A stretch of 47,745 bases of DNA. It comes from Planctomycetota bacterium. Lineage in GTDB: Bacteria; Planctomycetota; UBA1135; GCA-002748355. Below, piece by piece: positions 17,147 to 25,046 of this stretch. The notes under the pieces are model-generated. The model was not told the DNA's origin. It saw only the letters and a program-made list of their open reading frames with translations, and did no database searches. Position 1 is the stretch's first letter, and the number at the start of each line of letters is the position of its first letter. The translations under genes and the position numbers were made by a program. The DNA lies in assembly GCA_026984035.1 (NCBI GenBank), contig JALSSW010000126.1, positions 1 to 47,745 of the forward strand, in the 5' to 3' direction.

Positions 17147-17866
17147 TCAATGTGCTCTAGGAAACAAAGGGGCGAAATCGTCGAAGTAGTATGGATGAAT
17201 ATAGGGCTTTTTTGTCAAGAGTTTCTGAATCTGTTCTCTTGTTTGGCTTCCGAGGGGGCGGTCTTTGGAGTATGGGAAAAAGACCGTATAAATCCCCCTG
17301 TGGGTTTCGAATGCGTTCATCCCCTTTTTTTGGTCCACAACGCCCACGATGAGAACCCCATATACCGTGGCAATGGGAGGAGTAATCTCTCCGACGCTTC
17401 GGTCAAATAATTGCTTCGTTACATCGGGCGTGAGGATGTTCACTCTTGGATAATGTCCGCTCTCTTCTTTTCCCCCAATGGGATCTCCGTTTTTTCGGAG
17501 GGCTTTGAGGTCGCCGCCGTCTGCCAAAACGATTTGGAAGAAGGATTCGGCCTTTTTTCTTGCCTGGTTCCGTTCTTTTTTACTGGTCAGGGTCTCCACA
17601 ATTTTTTTAGGAAGGCAGTAGTCCATGAAAACTGTGCGGCGGATTTGGGCCTTGGATTCTCCGTTGGATGCCTTAGCCAGGAAATCAGTGAAAGCATTGA
17701 TTTCCCCTTCAGTAAAAGAAAAATTTCCCACACGGAGGACGATGTCCTTTTTCCCAGGCTTTTTAACCTGCCTGGGTTTGTCATTGTTGCACCCGGCCTG
17801 CATTCCTCCTATGCATCCAATCAGGAGGGCGGCGATCCAGCGGACATTTCCATCCTTACCCCTCAT
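17147..17866 (-). CDS. Putative lipoprotein with degenerate parvulin/SurA-like domain
   Basis: A 239-residue protein. I place the start at the ATG at 17866, because the following residues make a lipoprotein signal (WIAALLIGC, lipobox LIGC, Cys at residue 18; a second candidate Cys is at 26). An in-frame ATG at 17926 would add 20 residues that hide the signal. After the signal, DIVLRVGNFSFTEGEINAFT resembles the N-terminal part of SurA/PrsA chaperones. Later, LTPDVTKQLFDRSVGEITPP with IATVYGVLIVGVV matches the C-terminal half of a parvulin PPIase (typical form: f.l..GevS.pv.T.yG.HIi.v). The His that normally follows the YG is replaced by a hydrophobic residue, so isomerase activity is doubtful. 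A periplasmic chaperone role is an inference. Confidence 0.6.
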   Translation of the reverse strand: MRGKDGNVRWIAALLIGCIGGMQAGCNNDKPRQVKKPGKKDIVLRVGNFSFTEGEINAFTDFLAKASNGESKAQIRRTVFMDYCLPKKIVETLTSKKERNQARKKAESFFQIVLADGGDLKALRKNGDPIGGKEESGHYPRVNILTPDVTKQLFDRSVGEITPPIATVYGVLIVGVVDQKKGMNAFETHRGIYTVFFPYSKDRPLGSQTREQIQKLLTKKPYIHPYYFDDFAPLFPRAH

Positions 17867-18572
17867 TGGGCGGTTCCTGTTTTTTATCGAAAATCGAGAG
17901 GAAGACCAGGGCTCGGTCTCGCACAAATCTGTAAGTCATTTTCATGCTTGTGGAAAGGTCCTCGATCCGATCCGGTTGTACGGGCTGGGTGAATGTTGCA
18001 ATGTCCTCCACGAAAACAAGCCTGGGGTCGTCGTTATAGGACTCCATCCTGAAGTTGTGATAGTCGGTCATTCCATCCGCAGCCGGGAAAATCATTTTAA
18101 TCCCGAAAAGGCCGACGGGGCGACCGAAAGGATCAAAGGCTTCTGGTGCCAGATCGCAAACCTTTGTTGCCAAGAACTCTCGGGCGTCTCCGCAATTTTT
18201 TGGGTGGACAAGGCTGCGGACCACATGTTGGTGGGCCACGAAAATCGGGATCTTGAGATGCTGAATGGAGACAGTGAGGATGCGTTCGATCCGACGGGCG
18301 AAATCATCCACATGGGTCCCTGTGAGTTCTTCTCGGATCTGAATTCGGTCAGGGAGGAAGTTCGCCGCCGATACCTCCGCCGGGCCTTCACGTAGGTTGG
18401 AGAGATTGATGCCTTCGTGACTGACGGAGAAATTTTGGTAGGCAAATTCCGGATCCTTATAGAGCTCATTGTGGATGGCTTGCACCGTTCCCGCTTCTAT
18501 GTCCTGAGGCGGATGGATAAATTCGCTCAGGAGAGCGATCGTCCTGGGGTCGTAGGGGGTCTGATTCATCAT
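17856..18572 (-). CDS. Unknown protein, TIGR04255-like size
   Basis: A 238-residue protein without signal peptide or membrane segment; I do not recognise the family with confidence. The sequence is mixed alpha/beta, with segments such as LPDRIQIREELTGTHVDDFA, ILTVSIQHLKIPIFVAHQHV and VGLFGIKMIFPAADGMTDYH. The pattern of long amphipathic strands with conserved-looking aromatic and His residues suggests a small cytoplasmic domain rather than an enzyme with a familiar motif. Its end overlaps the start of the parvulin-like lipoprotein gene by 11 bp, so it is the first gene of that minus-strand operon. It begins 103 bp after the clpB stop, behind a strong hairpin. Confidence 0.7.
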   Translation of the reverse strand: MMNQTPYDPRTIALLSEFIHPPQDIEAGTVQAIHNELYKDPEFAYQNFSVSHEGINLSNLREGPAEVSAANFLPDRIQIREELTGTHVDDFARRIERILTVSIQHLKIPIFVAHQHVVRSLVHPKNCGDAREFLATKVCDLAPEAFDPFGRPVGLFGIKMIFPAADGMTDYHNFRMESYNDDPRLVFVEDIATFTQPVQPDRIEDLSTSMKMTYRFVRDRALVFLSIFDKKQEPPNEG

Positions 18573-18590
18573 GTAGGCATCTTTGCACGG

Positions 18591-18619
18591 GGGAGAAGAG
18601 GGGTCACCCCCTTTCTCCC
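18591..18619 (-). terminator. Hairpin between clpB and the next minus-strand gene
   Basis: Two 14-base arms (18591-18604 and 18606-18619) are inverted repeats with two mismatches near the centre; GGGAGAA pairs with TTCTCCC and GGGGT with ACCCC. On the minus strand it lies 57-85 nt after the clpB stop and about 19 nt before the start of the next gene. There is no U-tract after it on either strand, so it may be a Rho-assisted terminator, an mRNA-stabilising structure, or a translation-controlling hairpin. Confidence 0.4.
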
Positions 18620-18675
18620 ATGCATTTTCACTTCCTTTACCCTAGATGTAGAAACCATCTCAAAACTCATGCGAC

Positions 18676-21270
18676 TTAGGCATGCTGAGGCTGGGGTTCC
18701 TCCAAAACCTTGAAGGCAATCTCTCCATCTTCAACCACCAACCGGACCCTGTCACCGTCTTTGATCTCTCCTCCGAGGAGCTTGCTGGAGAGGCGATTGA
18801 GAACCTGCTGCTGCAAGACTCTCTTGAGGGGCCTGGCCCCGAAGGCAGGATCGTAACCTAGCTTTGCCAGGAGGTCCTTAGCTTCATCGCTGGCCTCCAG
18901 AGTGATGTGTTTTTGGCTCAAAATGGACACGAGTCCTTTCAGTTGGATGTCGACAATCTGGCGGATGTGCTCCGGTTTCAGGCGATGGAAGAGTACTGTC
19001 TCATCGATTCTGTTGAGGAATTCCGGCCGGAAATGGGTCTTGAGAATCGCTTCGACCCTTTCACGGATGCCTTCCTCGTCGGGATCATGTTCCAAAAGAA
19101 TGTCGGATCCTAGGTTACTGGTCATAATGATCAGGGTATTTTTGAAATTGACGGTTCGGCCTTTTCCATCCGTGAGTCGCCCATCGTCCAGGACCTGGAG
19201 GAGCGTATTGAAGACCTCCGGGTGGGCCTTTTCAACTTCATCCAGAAGAATGACCGAGTACGGTCTCCTGCGGACTGCTTCAGTAAGGTATCCACCTTCT
19301 TCAAACCCTACGTAGCCTGGAGGTGCTCCAATCAAACGGGCGACCGAATGCTTCTCCTGGAATTCGCCCATGTCAATGCGGACCATGGCTCGGTCATCAT
19401 TGAAGAGGAACTCGGCCAGAGCCCTGGCTAGCTCAGTTTTACCAACCCCTGTGGGGCCAAGGAAGAGGAAGGAGCCCACAGGACGATTGGGGTCTTGAAG
19501 ACCCGCCCGAGAGCGTCGAACGGCATCGGCCACGGCCTGAATGGCTTCTTCTTGGCCTATGACACGAGCCCTTAGCCGGTCTTCCATGTGTATGAGTTTC
19601 GCGCGCTCCCCTTCGACAAGGCGTTCTACAGGAACACCTGTCCACTTTGCGACGATGGACGCGACTTCTTCTGCGCTGACTTCTTCCTTGAGAAGGGCGC
19701 GGTCTTTTTGAACTTCTTTGAGTTTTTCGGAGGCCTTGGCCATCTCCTCTTCAACCTTGGGGATTTCCCCAAAACGGATTTCGGCGACCTTTCCCAAATT
19801 CCCCTCCCGTTCTTCACGATCAGCATCGATCCGCAATTGTTCGATGATTTCTTGATCCTTTTTTAGGAGATCAATGATCTCCTTCTCGGCTTTCCAATGA
19901 GCACGGAGAGACTGAGCTTTCTCCTGCAGCTCAGCGAATTCTTCTTCCAGTTTCCCCAGGCGCTCCTTGCTGGCTTTATCCTTCTCGCGTTTCAGAGCTT
20001 CTCTCTCAATTTCGAGCTGGCGAATTCTCCTCTCTGTCTCATCCAATTCAGTGGGGAGGGAGTCGATTTCCATTCGGATCTTGCTTGCCGCTTCATCGAT
20101 CAAGTCAATGGCCTTGTCCGGGAGCTTCCTGTCTGTGATGTAACGATCCGAGAGAACGGCGGCTGACACAAGGGCACTGTCAGTAATACGGACTCCGTGG
20201 TGAACTTCATAGCGGTCCTTAAGGCCTCGGAGAATAGCAATCGTGTCTTCCAGGCTAGGCTCATCAACAAAAACGGGTTGGAAGCGCCGCTCCAAGGCTG
20301 GATCTTTTTCGATGTGTTTTCGGTATTCATCCAGCGTGGTGGCTCCAATGCAGCGAAGCTCTCCTCGGGCAAGAGCCGGCTTCAGTAGATTGGCAGCATC
20401 GACAGCTCCCTCAGAGCCACCTGCCCCGATCAGCGTGTGAATCTCGTCGATGAAAAGAACAATCTCGCCTGCTGCGTCTGTGACCTCCTTGAGGACGGCC
20501 TTCATCCGGTCTTCAAATTCACCCCTGTACTTGGCTCCGGCGATGAGCGAACCCATGTCGAGAGCCATAATCTTTTTGCCTTTTAAGGTTTCCGGGACAT
20601 CCCCATCGACGACTCGTTGGGCCAGGCCCTCGACGATCGCGGTTTTTCCGACACCAGGATCTCCGATCAAGATTGGATTGTTCTTGGTTCGCCTGGTGAG
20701 AACCTGCATGACTCGTCGGATTTCAGAGTCGCGTCCGATGACCGGGTCGAGTTTTCCCCTTCGGGCAAGGTCAGTAAGATCTTTGGCATACTTTTGGAGG
20801 GCTTGAAACTTCTCTTCCGGGTTTTGGTCTGTGACTCGGTGGGATCCCCGGATGTCCTTGAGGGAGAGCTCAATCCGATCTTTGGTCGCCCCCATTTGCT
20901 TGAGGAGTGCCTTGGTTCCTTTTGCATCCAAAAGGGCAAGGAGAACATGTTCGGTGGAGACAAAGCTGTCCCCCATTTTAGCCATGATGTCGTAAGCACG
21001 ATCGAAGAGGGTTTTCGTCTCTGGATCGAGGCTCAGGCTGGCTCCTTCTACATGGGGTCGTTTGCGCAGCTCGACTTCGATTCTGTTTTGAAGCTCCGGA
21101 ATCGAAACCCCAAGCCTTTCGAAGATGGGGCGGACGATTCCTTCCGGTTGTTCAAGAAGGGCAGCCAAAATATGGATGGGTTCAAGGCTGGGGTGCTTTC
21201 TTCGCTCCGCGAGCCTCTGAGCTTCTTGAAGTGCTTCTTGTGTTTTGATCGTGAACTTTTCGAGTTGCAT
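18676..21270 (-). CDS. clpB: ATP-dependent disaggregase ClpB
   Basis: Hexameric AAA+ chaperone that extracts polypeptides from aggregates with DnaK, 864 residues, full length for the family. An N-domain (about 1-145) with two Clp-N repeats is followed by AAA-1 with Walker A GDPGVGKT (203-210) and Walker [15 protein letters not shown]; a coiled-coil M-domain (about 410-530, Lys/Glu-rich) that distinguishes ClpB from ClpA/ClpC; and AAA-2 with Walker A GPTGVGKT (near 605) and [17 protein letters not shown]. The C-terminal D2-small domain contains [16 protein letters not shown]. The ATG at 21270 follows a GGAGGAAGG ribosome-binding site. A sigma54-type promoter lies 118-134 bp upstream. Confidence 0.98.
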   Translation of the reverse strand: MQLEKFTIKTQEALQEAQRLAERRKHPSLEPIHILAALLEQPEGIVRPIFERLGVSIPELQNRIEVELRKRPHVEGASLSLDPETKTLFDRAYDIMAKMGDSFVSTEHVLLALLDAKGTKALLKQMGATKDRIELSLKDIRGSHRVTDQNPEEKFQALQKYAKDLTDLARRGKLDPVIGRDSEIRRVMQVLTRRTKNNPILIGDPGVGKTAIVEGLAQRVVDGDVPETLKGKKIMALDMGSLIAGAKYRGEFEDRMKAVLKEVTDAAGEIVLFIDEIHTLIGAGGSEGAVDAANLLKPALARGELRCIGATTLDEYRKHIEKDPALERRFQPVFVDEPSLEDTIAILRGLKDRYEVHHGVRITDSALVSAAVLSDRYITDRKLPDKAIDLIDEAASKIRMEIDSLPTELDETERRIRQLEIEREALKREKDKASKERLGKLEEEFAELQEKAQSLRAHWKAEKEIIDLLKKDQEIIEQLRIDADREEREGNLGKVAEIRFGEIPKVEEEMAKASEKLKEVQKDRALLKEEVSAEEVASIVAKWTGVPVERLVEGERAKLIHMEDRLRARVIGQEEAIQAVADAVRRSRAGLQDPNRPVGSFLFLGPTGVGKTELARALAEFLFNDDRAMVRIDMGEFQEKHSVARLIGAPPGYVGFEEGGYLTEAVRRRPYSVILLDEVEKAHPEVFNTLLQVLDDGRLTDGKGRTVNFKNTLIIMTSNLGSDILLEHDPDEEGIRERVEAILKTHFRPEFLNRIDETVLFHRLKPEHIRQIVDIQLKGLVSILSQKHITLEASDEAKDLLAKLGYDPAFGARPLKRVLQQQVLNRLSSKLLGGEIKDGDRVRLVVEDGEIAFKVLEEPQPQHA

Positions 21271-21387
21271 GTCCTTCCTCCTCTTCCTGAAATCTTCCCA
21301 CTTGGGCGCGGAGTTGTGTTGCCTTTTCCGCTCAAGGGAAAAAGACTTCTCTTGGCTCTGCGCATTGGCCCTGAATGGGGAAGGCTG

Positions 21388-21404
21388 AGCAATGAGAGTG
21401 CCAA
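21388..21404 (-). promoter_or_regulatory. Sigma54 (-24/-12) promoter upstream of clpB
   Basis: Read on the minus strand, the bases are TTGGCACTCTCATTGCT. This matches the sigma54 consensus YTGGCACG-N4-TTGCW at every defined position except the G after TGGCAC. The GG and GC pairs have the required spacing. The predicted transcription start is about 12 bases downstream, near 21376, giving a leader of roughly 105 nt before the clpB ATG. The site lies in the 242-bp non-coding gap between clpB and the FHA-vWA gene, so it is not explained by coding constraint. I found no other match this good in the intergenic regions of the window. A sigma54 activator is encoded at 32443-34260. Confidence 0.7.
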
Positions 21405-21512
21405 ACCTCGTTGTCGCTGTAAGTTGTTTGGGTGTAATGGTTTATGTTTTCCCTTCTTTTTGTCTGCACCATCCATTCCGCCAGGATGGCGGTGGGCTGT
21501 CATTTTGGCGCT

Positions 21513-23198
21513 CTATCTATTTAATTGGGCTTTTATCTTGGAAAGGATTTCCCACTGGTCTGTTGTTTTCTTGATCCTGACAGGAGCAAGTCCCTCTCGA
21601 TCGAAGAGGGAGTTGGCAAGGTAGATCAAAGCCTGGCGGCCTTCGACGGAGAGGTGTTTTCGACGAAGGGTGGGAAGGAGGCGGCGGAGTTCGGCGCGGG
21701 TTCCACGCTGGGCCCAGGTCTCGATAATTTCTTGATTAGGGCGGGGAGAACGGAGGGTGTTGATGAGTGGTCCACTGCTTCTTTTCCCTTTCCCGAGATG
21801 GAATTTCCAGAAACTGAGATGTTTCTTTTTCCATTGAGCTAACATCCTTGGCACATCTTTTTTACTGACGGGTCCAAGGGCAAGTTGGAGAAAGAGCCTG
21901 GCAAAAGAGTCTATGGAGCCTTCGCTTCCCAGTAAGATTCGGAGTCCCTTACCTGCTTTTGAAATTTTGGCAAAGGCCTGGGTTGTGGCAGGGTCTTTTC
22001 CGACCTGCATGGCATGGACACTGCCCCTTCGATTGCTAAAAATCTTTGCGATCCGCATGGATCTGGAGAGACCTATGTAAGGGTGGGGTGGGGCATCTCC
22101 AACGAGAAGGATGACTTTGGTCGCACTTCGCTTCCAAGGGAGACGGTTGGCCTGGGCGAGGGCTTCGTCCACTGCTTCGGGGAAATCTCCTCCACCCTCG
22201 GCTTCTACAGAGGAGAGAAATGAGAGCCCCTCCCAAAGTTTCACCCCAAGGCGGGTTTTTCGAATCACGTAAGCATCGCCCTTATCCCGGTAGGTAATGA
22301 GCGCAATGCGGATCCCTGGGACTAAATCTTTGAGCAGCAGAAAAATAGTTTTCAGGTTTCCCTTTGCACGATTGATGGTTTCCCCCATTGAGGATGTTGA
22401 GTCGATACAGAGAGCGATCTCCAAACCGGTTCGCCTCAAATGGGAGATTCGTCTTTTTAAGGCACCAGAGAGTCCCGAAAAGCTCTTTCCGCGCGATTGG
22501 TTCTTGGATGAAAAGAGGGAGCTGAAAAGCTCGCGACCGTTTTCTAGCTCATCCGCGGACCCGCCTGTCCCAAGGGAATCTTGGCTCTGAGATTTTGGTT
22601 CCAGGTCTGAGAGGATGGGGAGATTCGAGGATACAGGAGGAGGAGTTGGATCCTTGATTTGAGGAAGTTGGATGGATTCTTCGTGGTTGTCTCTTTGTTC
22701 TTCCGTACTAAGTTCCGTGACTTTTTCCATCCCGAACTTGGCCGTTTCGCCTTCCATTTGGGGAGTGGGAGCCTTAAGGGTGAGAAGAAGCCAAACCAAG
22801 AAGATGTGGATGGCGAGGGAGCTGAGAAGCCAGGGAAGCTTATGAATTTCCTGCTGCGCGGTTTTGAGGTTTTTTTTAAATGCTTCGCGAAGATGGAGGC
22901 TGAAGCTGGCCTTTTCCCCATGGGTTTCAAGGTGGGCCAGGCCAAAAACGAGGGAACTTCCTTCGGGAAGGATGGTTCCACTTTCAATCCTTGCTCCCTC
23001 TACTTCGACCCGATGAGAGCCCAGAGGTTTGACGTGAAGGGAGCCGTCGCTGAGGAGAGCAATCTTAAAATGTTTTTTTGCAACACCATGGATTGGAAGT
23101 TGGAGGTCGCAGTTTTCTCCGCTCCCAACGATGAGGGGGCTTCCCGGGAATAGGGCCCAGCTCTTGTCCCCATGGCGCAGTATTGCTACTTGAGTCAC
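21513..23198 (-). CDS. FHA-like, transmembrane, von Willebrand A fusion protein
   Basis: A 561-residue membrane protein. Residues about 10-95 have the strand pattern of an FHA domain (LIVGSGENCDLQLPIHGVAK then KHFKI), but the phosphothreonine-binding Arg (GR) is Ser (S26) and the Ser of SxxH is Ala; His43 is kept. One transmembrane helix spans about 122-141 (PWLLSSLAIHIFLVWLLLTL), followed by a disordered Pro/Ser/Glu-rich linker (145-245). A vWA domain covers about 255-430 with a MIDAS of the DxTxS form (D266, T268, S270 in CIDSTSSMGE) and VILLVGDAPPHPY. The C-terminal part is helical. The start is a GTG at 23198. The vWA domain probably binds a partner through a metal ion. The FHA part would be cytoplasmic and the vWA part outside, if topology is N-in. 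Confidence 0.8.
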   Translation of the reverse strand: MTQVAILRHGDKSWALFPGSPLIVGSGENCDLQLPIHGVAKKHFKIALLSDGSLHVKPLGSHRVEVEGARIESGTILPEGSSLVFGLAHLETHGEKASFSLHLREAFKKNLKTAQQEIHKLPWLLSSLAIHIFLVWLLLTLKAPTPQMEGETAKFGMEKVTELSTEEQRDNHEESIQLPQIKDPTPPPVSSNLPILSDLEPKSQSQDSLGTGGSADELENGRELFSSLFSSKNQSRGKSFSGLSGALKRRISHLRRTGLEIALCIDSTSSMGETINRAKGNLKTIFLLLKDLVPGIRIALITYRDKGDAYVIRKTRLGVKLWEGLSFLSSVEAEGGGDFPEAVDEALAQANRLPWKRSATKVILLVGDAPPHPYIGLSRSMRIAKIFSNRRGSVHAMQVGKDPATTQAFAKISKAGKGLRILLGSEGSIDSFARLFLQLALGPVSKKDVPRMLAQWKKKHLSFWKFHLGKGKRSSGPLINTLRSPRPNQEIIETWAQRGTRAELRRLLPTLRRKHLSVEGRQALIYLANSLFDREGLAPVRIKKTTDQWEILSKIKAQLNR

Positions 23199-23420
23199 CT
23201 AGACTATTCCTTGCGTGGACGGTCTATCAGAGCTGTTTAGCTCCAGGAGGTTCTTTTCGAAAGGAAACCCTCCACTTGTCCCCTGCTCAGAAGCAACGAT
23301 GCTTGATAGATCCTGTGAGGTCATGAATAAAGCTGAATTGGAAATGGCATTCTCCCTGAGCGGTCTCATGAACCCTGTGGGTTGGAAGAGGGGGGCATAC
23401 AGATTGTATCCTAAATTGTG

Positions 23421-23442
23421 GATTGAAGGATTCCCTTCAATC
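23421..23442 (-). terminator. Hairpin downstream of dapA
   Basis: A perfect nine-base-pair inverted repeat (GATTGAAGG, loop ATTC, CCTTCAATC) begins 27 nt after the dapA stop on the minus strand. No U-tract follows. It lies in the 271-bp gap between dapA and the FHA-vWA gene and may separate their transcripts or act as a 3' stability element. The rest of the gap holds no ORF I can support. Confidence 0.4.
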
Positions 23443-23469
23443 TCCCGAAGGGGCAAAGGATGTCAGGGA

Positions 23470-24351
23470 TTATGAGTTGGTCAGATTTGGTAAAGTTTCT
23501 TCAAGGATTCGAAGCAGTTCCTTTCGGTTTTTTTGCGACATGGGGATGAGAGGAAGGCGAAATTCTTCCGCACAAAAGCCTTGTACTGCGAGTGCTGTTT
23601 TGATGGGTTGGGGGTTTGTCTCGAGAAACATGGCTCGCATCAAGGGGAATAGGCTTTCATGGAGAATCAAGGCTTCCTTCATGTTTCCTTCCAACCCCGC
23701 TTGAACCAGGGAGCTGATTTGATGGGGGAGAAGGTTGCTGAGAACCGAGATCACGCCTGAACCCCCAAGGGAGATGATGGGTAAAGTGAGATTGTCATCC
23801 CCGGAAAGAATTTGAAGGTCCGTTCTCCGCCTGATTTCGGAAACATTTCCGAGATTTCCCGTTGCTTCCTTGATTGCCTGGATTCCGGGGTGTTCTGCAA
23901 GTTTGGTGATGGTCTCGAGGGAGATCTCAATGCTGCACCTTCCCGGTATTTGGTACAAAATAATGGGAAGCGAAGTTGCGTTCGCGATAGCTTCGAAGTG
24001 CGCCAGGAGGCCTTCTTGGCTGGGTTTGTTGTAATAAGGGGATACCACGAGGGCTGCACTTGCCCCGGCTTCTTCGGCATGGCGTGTGAGGCGGATTGCC
24101 TCGGATGTGGAATTGGAGCCGGTCCCGGCTATGACGGGAACCCTTCCACTTGCGAAGCGAAGAACCTCTTCGATGACCTTATCATGCTCCTCATGGGTCA
24201 GGGTGGGGGACTCCCCGGTTGTTCCGCAGGGAACGAGCCCCGAAACCCCTCCTTGGATTTGATGCTCAACAAGAGCCTCAAGGGCCTTGTAATCGACTTC
24301 CCCGTTGCGAAAGGGAGTAATGAGGGCAACGTAGTTTCCTTTGAATTCCAT
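23470..24351 (-). CDS. dapA: 4-hydroxy-tetrahydrodipicolinate synthase
   Basis: Condenses pyruvate with aspartate semialdehyde, the first committed step to diaminopimelate and lysine. It is a TIM-barrel of about 293 residues from the ATG at 24351; an ATG 15 bases upstream (24366) adds five residues. Visible motifs are GLVPCGTTGESPTLTHEEH (the Thr pair of the proton relay), VSPYYNKPSQEG (catalytic Tyr), YQIPGRCSIE (Arg at the substrate entrance) and IQAIKEATGN (Schiff-base Lys). The usual YNVPxRT motif reads YQIPGRC here, a modest deviation. The gene is divergent from rsmD with a gap of about 35 bp. Related aldolases such as NanA share the fold, but the GTTGES context and the IKEATG motif favour DapA. 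Confidence 0.93.
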   Translation of the reverse strand: MEFKGNYVALITPFRNGEVDYKALEALVEHQIQGGVSGLVPCGTTGESPTLTHEEHDKVIEEVLRFASGRVPVIAGTGSNSTSEAIRLTRHAEEAGASAALVVSPYYNKPSQEGLLAHFEAIANATSLPIILYQIPGRCSIEISLETITKLAEHPGIQAIKEATGNLGNVSEIRRRTDLQILSGDDNLTLPIISLGGSGVISVLSNLLPHQISSLVQAGLEGNMKEALILHESLFPLMRAMFLETNPQPIKTALAVQGFCAEEFRLPLIPMSQKNRKELLRILEETLPNLTNS

Positions 24352-24386
24352 CGGTCTTAAGGGCATGACTAAGTCTGGCGGATGAA

Positions 24387-24968
24387 ATGAGAATAGTAGC
24401 GGGGAAATACCGTGGCCGAAAGATTAGGTCTGTTCCAGGGAGAATGACCCGCCCCCTGATGGGGAGGGTTCGGGAGGCTCTTTTTAACATTTTGGGGCCG
24501 GCTATAGAGGATGTGTTGGTTTGGGATCTTTTTGCCGGGACCGGGGCGAATGGAATTGAGGCCGTGAGCAGGGGGGCGCGAGGAGTTGCCTTTGTGGAAC
24601 GAGGCAGGGTTCCTTTGAGCATTCTGAGGCAGAATCTTTCCATCCTGGAAGAGGACCCTTTGGTGCCTGCCGATTCCTTTTGTGTCCTTAGGGGGGATGC
24701 TTGGACACCAAAGCTCCCGTTGGAGAAGGGGAGCCTTTCCGCAAAACCGGGCCTGATTTTCTTGGATCCGCCCTATCCACAAGTGCGGAGGGATCCCAGG
24801 AGGGTTCTCCGGAAGATAAGGTGTTTCCTAGGACAGATAGACCCAGGAGGAACTCTTATTTTCCATTTTCCAAGGGGGACCTATGAAATCTCCGCATTTG
24901 AATCCATGGGTCATGCGGATCTTAGGACCTGGGGAGAAGCAGCGGTTTGTCTGCTATCTCCCCATTGA
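24387..24968 (+). CDS. rsmD: 16S rRNA (guanine-N2)-methyltransferase RsmD
   Basis: SAM-dependent methyltransferase for G966 of 16S rRNA, 193 residues, normal length. The N-terminus MRIVAGKYRGRKI and TRPLMGRVREALFNIL are family signatures. The SAM-binding motif is VWDLFAGTGANGIEAVSRGA, and the catalytic motif is LIFLDPPYPQV ([DN]PP[YF]). It starts about 35 bp from the divergent dapA gene, so the two share a very short promoter region. The last 25 residues are less conserved. Nothing unusual is visible. Confidence 0.95.
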   Translation: MRIVAGKYRGRKIRSVPGRMTRPLMGRVREALFNILGPAIEDVLVWDLFAGTGANGIEAVSRGARGVAFVERGRVPLSILRQNLSILEEDPLVPADSFCVLRGDAWTPKLPLEKGSLSAKPGLIFLDPPYPQVRRDPRRVLRKIRCFLGQIDPGGTLIFHFPRGTYEISAFESMGHADLRTWGEAAVCLLSPH

Positions 24969-25046
24969 CCGATCCTGGTTTGAACACGGTCTTATGACTA
25001 AACACCAGGTTTTGAAGAATCAGCTCGGACCCTGCTGTAAAGCGAG

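Noticed and set aside
21325..21340. Sigma32-like -35 (CCCTTGAG on the minus strand) before clpB
   Set aside because: No CCCCAT-type -10 box lies at 13-17 bases downstream.
21384..21404. Possible CIRCE element before clpB (GAGTGCCAA resembles GAGTGCTAA)
   Set aside because: The partner arm TTAGCACTC is absent at the required nine-base distance; the same bases fit a sigma54 promoter far better.
20617..21624. Long 335-codon plus-strand ORF over the 5' part of clpB
   Set aside because: It is antisense to the fully conserved clpB frame and its protein has no family features.
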